Shown piece after piece: positions 16,413 through 23,992 of a stretch of DNA of 64,000 nucleotides. This DNA is from Streptomyces xylophagus. GTDB lineage: Bacteria > Actinomycetota > Actinomycetes > Streptomycetales > Streptomycetaceae. The number at the start of each line of letters is the position of its first letter. Positions within the stretch are counted from its first letter, which is position 1. The stretch is taken from assembly GCF_000716435.1 (NCBI RefSeq), contig NZ_JNWO01000005.1, positions 62,001 to 126,000 on the forward strand, in the 5' to 3' direction. The translations under genes were made by a program, and so were the position numbers. Under the pieces are notes generated by a model that saw only the letters and a list, made by a program, of their open reading frames with translations, had not been told where the DNA came from and made no database searches.

Positions 16413-17324
16413 GTGAAGGTCGGCTGCATCGGACTCGGTGACATCGCGCAGAAGGCCTACCTGCCGGTTCTCGGCAGCCTGCCCGGTGTCGAACTTCATC
16501 TGCAGACCCGCACCCCCGCCACACTCGCCCGGGTCGCCGACGGCCTCCATGTGCCGGCGGAGCGGCGGCACACCGACCTCGACGCACTTCTCGCGCAGGG
16601 CCTCGACGCCGCGTTCGTGCACGCGCCGACCGTCGTGCACCCCGAGATCGTCACCCGGCTGCTGGAGGCGGGCGTACCGACGTACGTCGACAAGCCGCTC
16701 GCCTACGAACTCGCCGATTCCGAGCGGCTGGTGGGGCTCGCGGAGGAGCGGAACGTGTCGCTCGCGGTCGGGTTCAACCGGCGCTACGCCCCCGGGTACG
16801 CGCAGTGCGCCGACCATCCGCGCGAGTTGATCCTGATGCAGAAGAACCGGATCGGGCTCCCCGAGGAGCCGCGCGCGATGATCCTGGACGACTTCATCCA
16901 CATCGTGGACACCCTGCGGTTCCTGGTGCCGGGGCCGGTCGAGGACATGACCGTGCGCGCCCGCACCCAGGACGGACTGCTGCACCACCTGGTGCTCCAG
17001 CTCTCCGGCGACGGCTTCACCGCGCTCGGGGTGATGAACCGGCTCAGCGGCTCGGTGGAGGAGATCCTGGAGGTGTCGGGCCAGGACACCAAGCGTCAGG
17101 TCCTCAACCTCGCGGAGGTCGTCGACCACAAGGGCCAGCCGACGATACGGCGCCGCGGTGACTGGGTGCCGGTGGCCCGGCAGCGCGGCATCGAGCAGGC
17201 CGTGCTCGCCTTCCTGGACGCGGTGCGCGCCGGCAAGATGCTCAGTGCCCGGGACGCGCTGGCGACTCATGAGCTGTGCGAGCGGGTGGTACGAGCGGTT
17301 GCGGACCGGTCCGCCGCAGCCTGA
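16413..17324 (+). CDS. Gfo/Idh/MocA-family oxidoreductase
   Basis: The 303-residue protein has an N-terminal NAD-binding fold (VGCIGLGDIAQKAYLP) with the EKP-like motif YVDKPLAYE at ~92-100 and a C-terminal alpha/beta domain. It would oxidise or reduce a sugar-like substrate, which cannot be identified from sequence. GTG 16413 follows GGGAG. Its last 83 bases overlap the 3' end of the convergent lnt gene, which is unusually deep for two conserved genes. Either the lnt C-terminus or this C-terminus is variable. Confidence 0.88.
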   Translation: MKVGCIGLGDIAQKAYLPVLGSLPGVELHLQTRTPATLARVADGLHVPAERRHTDLDALLAQGLDAAFVHAPTVVHPEIVTRLLEAGVPTYVDKPLAYELADSERLVGLAEERNVSLAVGFNRRYAPGYAQCADHPRELILMQKNRIGLPEEPRAMILDDFIHIVDTLRFLVPGPVEDMTVRARTQDGLLHHLVLQLSGDGFTALGVMNRLSGSVEEILEVSGQDTKRQVLNLAEVVDHKGQPTIRRRGDWVPVARQRGIEQAVLAFLDAVRAGKMLSARDALATHELCERVVRAVADRSAAA

Positions 17325-18816
17325 GCGCCTGCACACCCTCACCGGCACACATCGCCGCGAGCACCAGCAGGGCCAGACCCACCGGCCAGGCGCCGTAGCG
17401 GACGTACGGTGTGACGCCGTGCGCGAGCGGGACGTCGTAGACCCGGGTCGTGCTGGCGTTCGTGCCGATCCACGGGCCGATGCGCCGGCCGCTCGGGCCG
17501 TAGACGGCGGAGACGCCGGTCAGGGTGGCGTGGACCATCGGGCGGCCGGTCTCGGCGGCGCGCAGGGCGGCGAGGGTGGCGTGCTGTTCGGGGGCCCAGC
17601 TGTGCTGGAACGACGAGGTCGACGACTGGGCGAGCAGCACGTCGGCGCCGTCCTGGGCGAGATGGCGGCTCATGTCGGGGAACGCGGTCTCGAAGCAGAT
17701 CAGCGGGCCGATGCGCAGCCCGTGCCCCACGTCCATGACCACCTGCTCGGAGCCGTGCCTGCGGTCCACGCCCGCCGCCTTGCCGACCGAGGTGGCCCAG
17801 CCGAGCAGGGAGCGGAACGGGATGTACTCGCCGAAGGGGACGAGCCGCATCTTGTCGTAGCGGTCGCCGGTGAGGCCGTCCGGGCCGACCAGGATCGAGC
17901 TCTTGTAGATGCCGGGCTTGTCGGAGCGTTCGGCGTCCACGTTGACCAGGATGTCGGCGCCGGTCTCCTTGGAGAGGGCGGCGATACGGCGCGCGTAGTC
18001 CGGCCGCTTGGTGAGGTCGAAGCTGACGCTGCTCTCGCCCCAGGCGATCAAGTCGACGTCCTGGCCGGCGAGTTGGCGGGTCAGCTGCTCCTCGCGGTCG
18101 AAGCGCCGGTCGCCGCTGTCGTCGCCGTCGATGATCCCGGGCTGCACGACGGCGATCCGGACGCGGCCGTCGATGTCGGGGCGCGGCGACCACACCCACG
18201 CCGCCGAGGTCACGGCGGCGGTGACGAGAAGTCCGGCGACCGCGGGCACCCGCACCGCGCGGACCGCGACCAGCACGGCGACCGCGACATTGACGGCGAC
18301 CACCAGGAAGCTCAGCAGCCACACCCCGCCGACGGACGCGAGCCGTAGCGCCGGTTCCACCTGCCACTGGGTGGAGCCGAGCAGACCCCAGGGGCCGCCC
18401 AACCCCTGCCAGGACCGCACGAGTTCGACCGTCAGCCAGCCCGAGGGCAGGACCAGGAGCGCGGCGGCACCCCGCCTCGCCGACGGCGCGCCGCCGAGGA
18501 AGCGGCGCACCAGCCAGCCCCACGGCGCCCACAGCGCGCCCAGCAGCCCGGCGATGACCACGATGAACACGCTCAGGCTCGGCATCAGCCAGCTGTGCAC
18601 GGCCAGCATGAAGCCGAGCCCCCCGAACCAGCCGTCGTAGACCGCCCGGCGCCCGGTCGGCGCCGAGCGGGTCAGCAGGATCCAGGGGACGAGCGCGACG
18701 TAGGCGAACCACCACAGGGACGGCGCGGGGAACGCGAACACGGGCAGGGTGCCCGCGAGCACGGCGAGCAAGGAGCGCCGCCAGGGGGAGACGAGCCAGT
18801 CGCCGAAGGTCTTCAT
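17242..18816 (-). CDS. lnt: Apolipoprotein N-acyltransferase
   Basis: The 524-residue protein has six to eight membrane helices followed by a nitrilase-type domain and a last helix. The catalytic triad is visible: Glu in IAWGESSV, Lys in YDKMRLVPFGEYIPF and Cys in PLICFETAFP. It adds the third acyl chain to lipoproteins in the membrane. ATG 18816 starts MKTFGDWLVSP. The last ~28 residues overlap the convergent oxidoreductase gene. Several lipoproteins in this window would be substrates. Confidence 0.93.
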   Translation of the reverse strand: MKTFGDWLVSPWRRSLLAVLAGTLPVFAFPAPSLWWFAYVALVPWILLTRSAPTGRRAVYDGWFGGLGFMLAVHSWLMPSLSVFIVVIAGLLGALWAPWGWLVRRFLGGAPSARRGAAALLVLPSGWLTVELVRSWQGLGGPWGLLGSTQWQVEPALRLASVGGVWLLSFLVVAVNVAVAVLVAVRAVRVPAVAGLLVTAAVTSAAWVWSPRPDIDGRVRIAVVQPGIIDGDDSGDRRFDREEQLTRQLAGQDVDLIAWGESSVSFDLTKRPDYARRIAALSKETGADILVNVDAERSDKPGIYKSSILVGPDGLTGDRYDKMRLVPFGEYIPFRSLLGWATSVGKAAGVDRRHGSEQVVMDVGHGLRIGPLICFETAFPDMSRHLAQDGADVLLAQSSTSSFQHSWAPEQHATLAALRAAETGRPMVHATLTGVSAVYGPSGRRIGPWIGTNASTTRVYDVPLAHGVTPYVRYGAWPVGLALLVLAAMCAGEGVQALRLRRTGPQPLVPPARTAHESPARPGH

Positions 18817-18893
18817 ATGAACCCCCTACCCGCTGGTGGCTCCAGTGTGCGTGCCGCGGCCGATCCCGGACAGCGGACGCCGAACCGGTCGTA

Positions 18894-19385
18894 TCAGTTG
18901 ATCACGGCTTCCGGGCGCCGTTCGGGAAGACGCCGCCACTTCTCCTCCACGACGACCTCGGTCAGCCGCCAGCCGTCGTATGTCCGCAGCAGCCCGAACG
19001 CGTACCGCCCGCCGCACACGAAGTCGGGCGAAGTGGAGGTGTCACTGTCGTCCTCCTTGGCGAAGCGCATCGGATTGACGTAGTCGGCCTGGACGCGGGC
19101 GGTGTCGTCGGTGTGCTGGTCCAGGGCTCCGAAGCGGATCCGCCGGTTGACGATCAGATGCTGCCGCATCGGGAACAGCTTCATGCTCTCCGCGAGCCAT
19201 TCGGCGATCTGGTCCGTGTCTCCCTCGATTCCTCCGGCGGACCGGTAGTCGGCGCGCCCGTTCGGGGCGAACAGTTTCCGGTACGCCTCCCAGTCGCCGT
19301 CGTCCACCGCCACCGCGTATTCGGTGATCACTTCGTCCACGGCCAGCCGGTCCATCACAATCGCCAGTTCCACACGCTGCGTCAT
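18894..19385 (-). CDS. SnoaL/NTF2-like protein
   Basis: The 163-residue protein fits the SnoaL_4 cone fold: VDEVITEYAVAVDDGDWEAYRKLFAPNGRADY, LVNRRIRFG and a C-terminal strand with WRLTEVVVEEKWRR. Members include ring hydroxylation subunits, isomerases and binding proteins; no catalytic residues can be assigned with confidence. It is divergent from an SDR gene, an arrangement that may indicate shared regulation. Confidence 0.8.
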   Translation of the reverse strand: MTQRVELAIVMDRLAVDEVITEYAVAVDDGDWEAYRKLFAPNGRADYRSAGGIEGDTDQIAEWLAESMKLFPMRQHLIVNRRIRFGALDQHTDDTARVQADYVNPMRFAKEDDSDTSTSPDFVCGGRYAFGLLRTYDGWRLTEVVVEEKWRRLPERRPEAVIN

Positions 19386-19498
19386 CGGCTCAGTGTTGGC
19401 TACGGAGCGTGTCGCGCCAAGGGGTACGCGGGGACAAGGTGGGGAACATTGGGTGGTTACTCGTCGATATTCATCGGTATTCGTCGCGGGGAGTGCTC

Positions 19499-20239
19499 AT
19501 GAAGCGTCTTGTCACGGTCGTCACCGGGGGCAGCCGGGGGATCGGCGCCGCGACCTGCCGGCGGCTCGCGGAGGACGGGCACGACGTGGTGGTGGCGTAT
19601 CTCCGGGACGCGAAGGCCGCCGAGGAGGTGGCGGACGCGGTACGGCGGACCGGGGCGCGTTCGGTGTGCGTACGGGCCGACACGGCGGTCGAGGCGGACG
19701 TCGAGCGGCTCTTCACAGCGGCGGAGAAGGAACTCGGGCCGGTCACAGGCCTGGTGAACAACGCCGGGATCACCGGACCGTTCGGCCGGCTCGCCGACAC
19801 CGACCCCGCCGACCTGCGCCGGGTCGTCGAGGTCAACCTGCTCGGCACACTGCTGTGTGCACGCCGTGCCGCGCGGGTGATGACGGCCCGGGGGAACGGC
19901 GTGATCGTGAACGTGTCGTCGTCCGCCGCCACCCTCGGCAGCCCCGGGGACTACGTCCACTACGCCGCCACAAAGGCCGCCGTCGACGCCCTCACCCTGG
20001 GCCTCGCCAAGGAACTCGGCCCCGACGGCATCCGCGTCAACGCGGTCGCTCCCGGCATCATCGACACGGAGATCCACGCGAGGTCGGGCGACCCGGACCG
20101 CGCCCAGCGTGTGGCGGCCTCGATTCCGCTGCGCCGCCCGGGGCAGGCCGAGGAGGTGGCCGCCGCGATCGCCTGGCTGATGTCGCCGGACGCGTCGTAC
20201 GCGACGGGGGCGGTGCTGCGGGTGGCGGGAGGGCGGTGA
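19499..20239 (+). CDS. SDR oxidoreductase
   Basis: The 246-residue short-chain dehydrogenase has TGGSRGIG, NNAGITGPFG, the Ser of NVSSSAATLG and the catalytic YAATKAA, ending ATGAVLRVAGGR. The family resembles glucose-1-dehydrogenase/FabG-like enzymes; the substrate is unknown. ATG 19499 is preceded by GGGGAG. The frame opening at 19409 is not used. Its 3' end is followed by two degenerate tandem copies of its own C-terminal coding segment. Confidence 0.88.
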   Translation: MKRLVTVVTGGSRGIGAATCRRLAEDGHDVVVAYLRDAKAAEEVADAVRRTGARSVCVRADTAVEADVERLFTAAEKELGPVTGLVNNAGITGPFGRLADTDPADLRRVVEVNLLGTLLCARRAARVMTARGNGVIVNVSSSAATLGSPGDYVHYAATKAAVDALTLGLAKELGPDGIRVNAVAPGIIDTEIHARSGDPDRAQRVAASIPLRRPGQAEEVAAAIAWLMSPDASYATGAVLRVAGGR

Positions 20240-20415
20240 GCGCTGTGCCGTGCGCTTCCGGATGTTGTCGCCGGACGTGTCCGATGCGACGGGGGGTCTG
20301 CGGGTGTCGGGCGGGAGGCTGAGCGAGGCCTGTGCCGCGATCGCCTGGCCGTTGTCGCCGGACACGCCGTACGCGACGGGCGTGGTGCTCCGGGTGTCGG
20401 GCGGACGATGAGCGA
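20158..20415 (+). repeat. Three tandem ~86-bp copies of the SDR C-terminal coding segment
   Basis: The last ~85 bases of the SDR gene recur twice downstream. The anchor TGTCGCCGGA occurs at 20181, 20266 and 20353 (spacings 85 and 87). Copy three still reads as an intact SDR tail (AAIAWPLSPDTPYATGVVL then RVSGGR and a TGA at 20409-20411), but in a different frame from the gene. Copy two is more eroded. This looks like tandem duplication or remnants of a lost SDR gene family member, and now fills the gap before the convergent kinase-like gene. Confidence 0.8.
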
Positions 20416-20418
20416 GCC

Positions 20419-20988
20419 CTACGCTGCGGCCCGCAACCGCTCGAACGCCGTCGGTCTCGGTCTGCCGGGCAGGAAGTCCTTGATACGGCGGGCACATTCG
20501 GCCGGCCCCCAACGGCTGGTGTCGCACTCGATGTCGTAGACGCCGTGCGCGTGGACCTGGGTGACTTGCCGGGCGGCGAGACCGGTCGGCCGGTCGGCGC
20601 GTTCGCGCTCGCGGCGTTCCAGTTCCTCCGGCGGACAGTGCACGCCGACGAGCACCACGTCCTCGGGGACGAACAGCGAGAGGCAGTCCCGCAGCCGCCA
20701 CTCGGCGCTCAGCACATGGTCCACGACGACGTTGTTGCCGGCGGCGGCCATCCCGGCGACGGCACGGTGGTAGCCCCGCCAGGTGCGGTGCAGCACGGTG
20801 TCGAGGTCGCCGGGCTCGATCGGGACCGGTGAGCGCATCGCGTGGAACACGTCGACCGGCATATGGAAATACGGCTCGTCCAGCATCCGAACCAGCTCGG
20901 CCGCGATGCTCGACTTGCCCGAACTGGACGTGCCGTTCAGGAAGATGACGAGCCCCTGGCGCTCCGGCACGCTGCTGAGATGCTCCAC
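20419..20988 (-). CDS. Chloramphenicol phosphotransferase-like P-loop protein
   Basis: The 189-residue protein starts soon before a Walker A motif (LNGTSSSGKSSIAAEL) and has the CPT family features: HMPVDVFHAM, NNVVVDHVLS, VLVGVHCPPEELERRE and the basic stretch RERADRPTGLAARQ. CPT from Streptomyces venezuelae phosphorylates chloramphenicol; many relatives act on other small molecules or are unassigned. GTG 20988 has AGGA about 9 bases upstream. It lies 26 bases downstream of a small conserved-looking gene on the same strand, probably in one operon. Confidence 0.82.
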   Translation of the reverse strand: MEHLSSVPERQGLVIFLNGTSSSGKSSIAAELVRMLDEPYFHMPVDVFHAMRSPVPIEPGDLDTVLHRTWRGYHRAVAGMAAAGNNVVVDHVLSAEWRLRDCLSLFVPEDVVLVGVHCPPEELERRERERADRPTGLAARQVTQVHAHGVYDIECDTSRWGPAECARRIKDFLPGRPRPTAFERLRAAA

Positions 20989-21014
20989 GCGGTGGATCCT
21001 ATGCACCGCTCGGG

Positions 21015-21194
21015 TCAGGCGGCCGCGATGACCTCGTCGCGGATCGCGGCGGCCCACTCGACCACCAACAGCTCGTATTCCTCCCGCTCTTGGGTGGAGA
21101 GCGAGCCGCCCGCACGCAGCCAGAGTGCCCGGATCTGCTCATTCACCTCGGCAGCAGACCGCACGGAACCAGGGGCCAAGAAATCGGGGGACAT
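21015..21194 (-). CDS. Small protein of 59 residues
   Basis: The ATG at 21194 opens a 59-residue frame ending at the TGA 21015-21017. The peptide begins MSPDFLAPGSVRSAAEVNEQ, continues with IRALWLRAGGSLSTQEREEY and ends ELLVVEWAAAIRDEVIAAA. It is amphipathic and helical, has no cysteine and no signal peptide. Codon use is GC3-rich, as for the neighbours. It sits 26 bases upstream of the CPT-like gene, so the two are likely co-transcribed. No function can be assigned. Confidence 0.6.
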   Translation of the reverse strand: MSPDFLAPGSVRSAAEVNEQIRALWLRAGGSLSTQEREEYELLVVEWAAAIRDEVIAAA

Positions 21195-21289
21195 GCGAAC
21201 AGCCTAGGGGCAAGGACTGACACTGCGCTACCGGACGGCTACTCAGACCGTATGGGGTTGGTCACGGGCGCGAGGTGGAGGCTGTTCGC

Positions 21290-21808
21290 TCAGTCGACCC
21301 ACGTGACGATGTGCTGGGCGTGATGCGCCGCGGCTCGGTAGAACTCCCGCAGGGCGGCGAAGTGTTCGGTCAGATGGCCTCGTACGTCGCCGCTGAATCC
21401 GGCACCGAATCCGCAGACGGCGGCCGCGTCCACGGTGGACGCCGGCAGGTCCGCGAGCAGGTCGCCGAGTCGGACACGGTCCAGTGCCGCGGCGATGTCG
21501 GCGACCGCGCCAGGGGCGAGCAGCCGGGGCGGATCGCCGAAACCGTCGTACACCTCGTCGTGGTCCAGGAATCCCACGTTCCCGTCGGGATCGCCCGAGA
21601 CGGCCCGGTCAAGAAGGGCGATCACATCAGGGTCGGCGCCGGTCGAGCGGCAGTAGCGGATCAGGCCCCACACAGCCCAGCCCGTGTCGAGCAGGTCGCC
21701 TTGCGGTGGATTCCAGCCCGGTGACGCGCCGGACGCGGCGAGGACCGAAGCGCGGCAGCGGTCGAGGTACTCGGACGTCACCCGGGCGAACTGCTGGGTC
21801 AGCGCCAT
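21290..21808 (-). CDS. DUF1877 (YfbM-like) protein
   Basis: The 172-residue protein matches the DUF1877 layout: a start rich in helices (FARVTSEYLDRC), LDTGWAVWGLIRYC, a loop with GDPDGNVGFLDHDEVYDGFGDPP, and ALREFYRAAAHHAQHIVTWVD at the end. The family has no known activity. It lies 9 bases downstream of the HxlR-type regulator gene on the same strand, so it is probably co-transcribed. Confidence 0.75.
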   Translation of the reverse strand: MALTQQFARVTSEYLDRCRASVLAASGASPGWNPPQGDLLDTGWAVWGLIRYCRSTGADPDVIALLDRAVSGDPDGNVGFLDHDEVYDGFGDPPRLLAPGAVADIAAALDRVRLGDLLADLPASTVDAAAVCGFGAGFSGDVRGHLTEHFAALREFYRAAAHHAQHIVTWVD

Positions 21809-21817
21809 GAGGTGGGT

Positions 21818-22156
21818 TCACCCCCGCCGCTCGGCCCACACCCGCGACCAGTCCAGCAACGGCCCCATCGCCGTTACGAGGTCCTCGCCCAGCGGGGTCA
21901 ACTGCCATGCCCCGTCGGGCGTCTGCGTCGCGATGTCCGCCTCGCGCAGCTCCGTGAGGCGGGTGGAGAGGACGCTGGAGGACATGTCGTCGCAGCGGCG
22001 TTGCAGGTCACGGAAGCCGATCGGGGTGGCGTGCCGGTGGAGTTCCCAGATCGCGCGGAGTGTCCAGCGCCGGCCGAGGAGGTCGAGCGCGGCCATGACG
22101 GGGCGGCCGGTGGCCGATCCGCGTACCGGGCGACCGGGGGTGGGGGTCGGTTCCAA
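21818..22156 (-). CDS. HxlR-family winged-helix regulator
   Basis: The 112-residue HxlR protein contains ALDLLGRRWTLRAIWELHRH, GFRDLQRRCDDMSSSVLSTRL and WQLTPLGEDL, the full winged helix of this family. The start appears to be TTG 22156, because GAGGAGG lies about 5-6 bases upstream and there is no in-frame ATG or GTG close by. It is divergent from a carboxymuconolactone decarboxylase-like gene, with a perfect inverted repeat between them. That gene is the obvious target, and HxlR proteins often sense aldehydes or redox stress. Confidence 0.82.
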   Translation of the reverse strand: MEPTPTPGRPVRGSATGRPVMAALDLLGRRWTLRAIWELHRHATPIGFRDLQRRCDDMSSSVLSTRLTELREADIATQTPDGAWQLTPLGEDLVTAMGPLLDWSRVWAERRG

Positions 22157-22198
22157 CAGGGCCTCCTCGCCTGGGTCATGGCGATCTCCTGATTCACC

Positions 22199-22225
22199 CT
22201 TGCGCTTCGATTTCAGAAGCGCAAG
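22199..22225. promoter_or_regulatory. Perfect 10-bp inverted repeat, probable HxlR operator
   Basis: CTTGCGCTTC (22199-22208) and GAAGCGCAAG (22216-22225) are perfect inverted arms around a 7-base centre. They lie 43 bases upstream of the HxlR start and 12 bases upstream of the decarboxylase-like start, in the only gap between the divergent genes. The placement next to the start codon of the target supports repression. Confidence 0.7.
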
Positions 22226-22236
22226 AGTTTGTGAAC

Positions 22237-22797
22237 ATGAATCAGCGCATCGAAGGAGTCACCCCGCCCTACGCCCCCGACACCGACCGCGCCCTGCACC
22301 GCTGGATGCCACCCGGCGTCTCCCGTGAACCCCTGATGCTCTTCAAGGTTCTCGAACGCCACCCCGAACTCGCCTCACGGATGCGCGCGTTGGGCGCCGG
22401 GCTCCTCGTCCACGGCCGCCTGAGTGCCGCAGACCGCGAACTCGTCATCGCCCGTGTCTGTGCCCGCGCCGACTGCGCCTACGAGTGGGGCGTCCACATG
22501 GCGACGTACGCCGAAATCGCCCAACTCACCCCGCGGCAGGTCACCTTGACCGCGACCGGCACCCCGGACGACCCGGACTGGTCGCCCCGGCAGTCCGCGC
22601 TGCTCCGAGCCGTCGACGAACTCCACGCCGACGCACACCTGAGTGGCGCTGCCTGGTCCGGCCTGCGGGAGCATCTCGACGAACCCGAAGCGATCGAATT
22701 CCTTGTGCTGGCGGGGTGGTACCGCACCATCGCCTACGTCGCCAACGGTGTCGGAATCGAGCCCGAGCCGTGGGCTCTCGCCCTGCCCGAGCGGTAA
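22237..22797 (+). CDS. Carboxymuconolactone decarboxylase-family protein
   Basis: The 186-residue helical protein has the CMD signature ELVIARVCARADCAYEWGVHM, with the conserved Glu, Trp and His of this family. It lacks the CxxC of AhpD, so a thiol peroxidase role is not supported; gamma-carboxymuconolactone decarboxylase-like or binding functions are possible. ATG 22237 is preferred over GTG 22231. It is divergent from the HxlR regulator and its end lies one base from the convergent uppP end. Confidence 0.85.
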   Translation: MNQRIEGVTPPYAPDTDRALHRWMPPGVSREPLMLFKVLERHPELASRMRALGAGLLVHGRLSAADRELVIARVCARADCAYEWGVHMATYAEIAQLTPRQVTLTATGTPDDPDWSPRQSALLRAVDELHADAHLSGAAWSGLREHLDEPEAIEFLVLAGWYRTIAYVANGVGIEPEPWALALPER

Positions 22798-22798
22798 C

Positions 22799-23674
22799 TC
22801 AGTTCGCCGACTCGGCCGCGTGCGGGCTCAGTGCGCCCGCCGTCACCAGCGCGATGATGACGATGCCGAGGGCGATGCGGTAGTAGACGAACGGCATGAA
22901 GCTCTTGTGCGAGATGAACTTCATGAACCAGGCGATTACGGCATATCCGACCACGAATGCGATCAGTGTCGCGAACATCGTCGGGCCCCACGCGACATGC
23001 CCTTCCTCCGCCGCGTCCTTCAACTCGAAGGCGCCGGAGGCCAGTACGGCCGGCATGGCGAGGAGGAAGGAGTAACGGGCCGCCGCCTCACGGGTGTAGC
23101 CCATGAACAGGCCGCCGCTGATGGTCGCGCCCGAGCGGGAGACGCCGGGGACAAGGGCCATCGCCTGGCAAAGGCCGTACAGGAGGCCGTCCTTGGCGTT
23201 CAGGTTCTCCAGTGTCTTGCGCTGCTTGGGCGCCCGGTGCCGGCCGCCCGTCTCGTCGCGGGCCGCGAGCCGGTCGGCGACGCCGATGACGACGCCCACC
23301 ACGATCAGCATCGTGGCGGTGATGCGCAGGTCCCGGAACGGCCCCTCGATCTGGTCCTTGAGCGTGACTCCGAGCACGCCGATCGGGATGGAGCCGACGA
23401 TCACCAGCCAGCCCATCTGGGCGTCGTGGTCGCGCCGCATCTCCTTGTTCGTGAGCGACCGGAACCACGCGGCGAGAATCCGCCCGACGTCCTTGCGGAA
23501 GTAGATCAGCACGGCTGCCTCCGTACCGAGCTGCGTGATCGCCGTGAAGGCCGCGCCCGGGTCCTTCCAGCCGGAGAAGGCCGCCGTAAGCCGCAGATGC
23601 GCACTGGAGGAGACGGGGAGGAACTCGGTCAGCCCCTGGACGAGCCCGAGGATGAGGGATTCAAACCAAGACAT
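22799..23674 (-). CDS. uppP: Undecaprenyl-diphosphatase
   Basis: The 291-residue membrane protein has both BacA/UppP signature regions: GLVQGLTEFLPVSSSAH near the N-terminus and PGVSRSGATISGG in the middle, with about eight helices. It recycles the C55 lipid carrier for peptidoglycan synthesis and gives bacitracin tolerance when abundant. ATG 23674 begins MSWFESLILG at the family start. The Shine-Dalgarno sequence is weak. A Lys/Arg-rich loop at residues ~130-150 is typical of actinobacterial members. Confidence 0.95.
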   Translation of the reverse strand: MSWFESLILGLVQGLTEFLPVSSSAHLRLTAAFSGWKDPGAAFTAITQLGTEAAVLIYFRKDVGRILAAWFRSLTNKEMRRDHDAQMGWLVIVGSIPIGVLGVTLKDQIEGPFRDLRITATMLIVVGVVIGVADRLAARDETGGRHRAPKQRKTLENLNAKDGLLYGLCQAMALVPGVSRSGATISGGLFMGYTREAAARYSFLLAMPAVLASGAFELKDAAEEGHVAWGPTMFATLIAFVVGYAVIAWFMKFISHKSFMPFVYYRIALGIVIIALVTAGALSPHAAESAN

Positions 23675-23790
23675 GGAGTGACGACGTCCAAGTGCTGATC
23701 GTGGAGCGGCAAAGGGCACACCAAAACGCCGCGCGCGGTGATCGAGTGTGTATGAGAGGCAGCGTAGCGTCCCGGTGTGACAGGCCCGAC

Positions 23791-23890
23791 ACAGGGGTTT
23801 CACGGCGTGGGCGACTCCGGGCACAGGGGTTTCGCGGGCGGCCGGGCGACTCCGCACACAGAGGTTTCACGAGTGGTCCGACGACTCCGG
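23791..23890. repeat. Three imperfect 32-35-bp tandem repeats in the uppP/oxidoreductase gap
   Basis: Units headed by ACAGGGGTTT (23791, 23823) and ACAGAGGTTT (23858), each ending near CGACTCCG, repeat three times between the divergent uppP and Gfo/Idh/MocA genes. They contain no start codon used by either gene and look non-coding. The rest of the gap (23675-23992) holds a promoter-like pair and an operator-like palindrome, noted separately. Confidence 0.6.
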
Positions 23891-23900
23891 CTTCGCGGTG

Positions 23901-23949
23901 TTGACCAGCTGCGGGGGCGGCGCATACGTTGCAGCGGAGGAAAGCGCTT
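23901..23949 (+). promoter_or_regulatory. Promoter-like pair with LacI-type palindrome
   Basis: TTGACC (23901-23906) and CATACG (23923-23928), 16 bases apart, are followed by AAGCGCTT (23942-23949), the core of LacI/GalR operators, just past the expected transcription start. The three downstream genes look sugar-related, which fits catabolic repression by a LacI-type protein. No such regulator is encoded nearby. Confidence 0.4.
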
Positions 23950-23992
23950 GCTGGACGCGCTCGCTGTCTCCGGAGGAGTGCTGATCACGCCC

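Noticed and set aside
16413..18816. Frameshift to explain the overlap of the oxidoreductase and lnt genes
   Set aside because: Both proteins have complete family features; a convergent 83-base overlap is acceptable in this genome.
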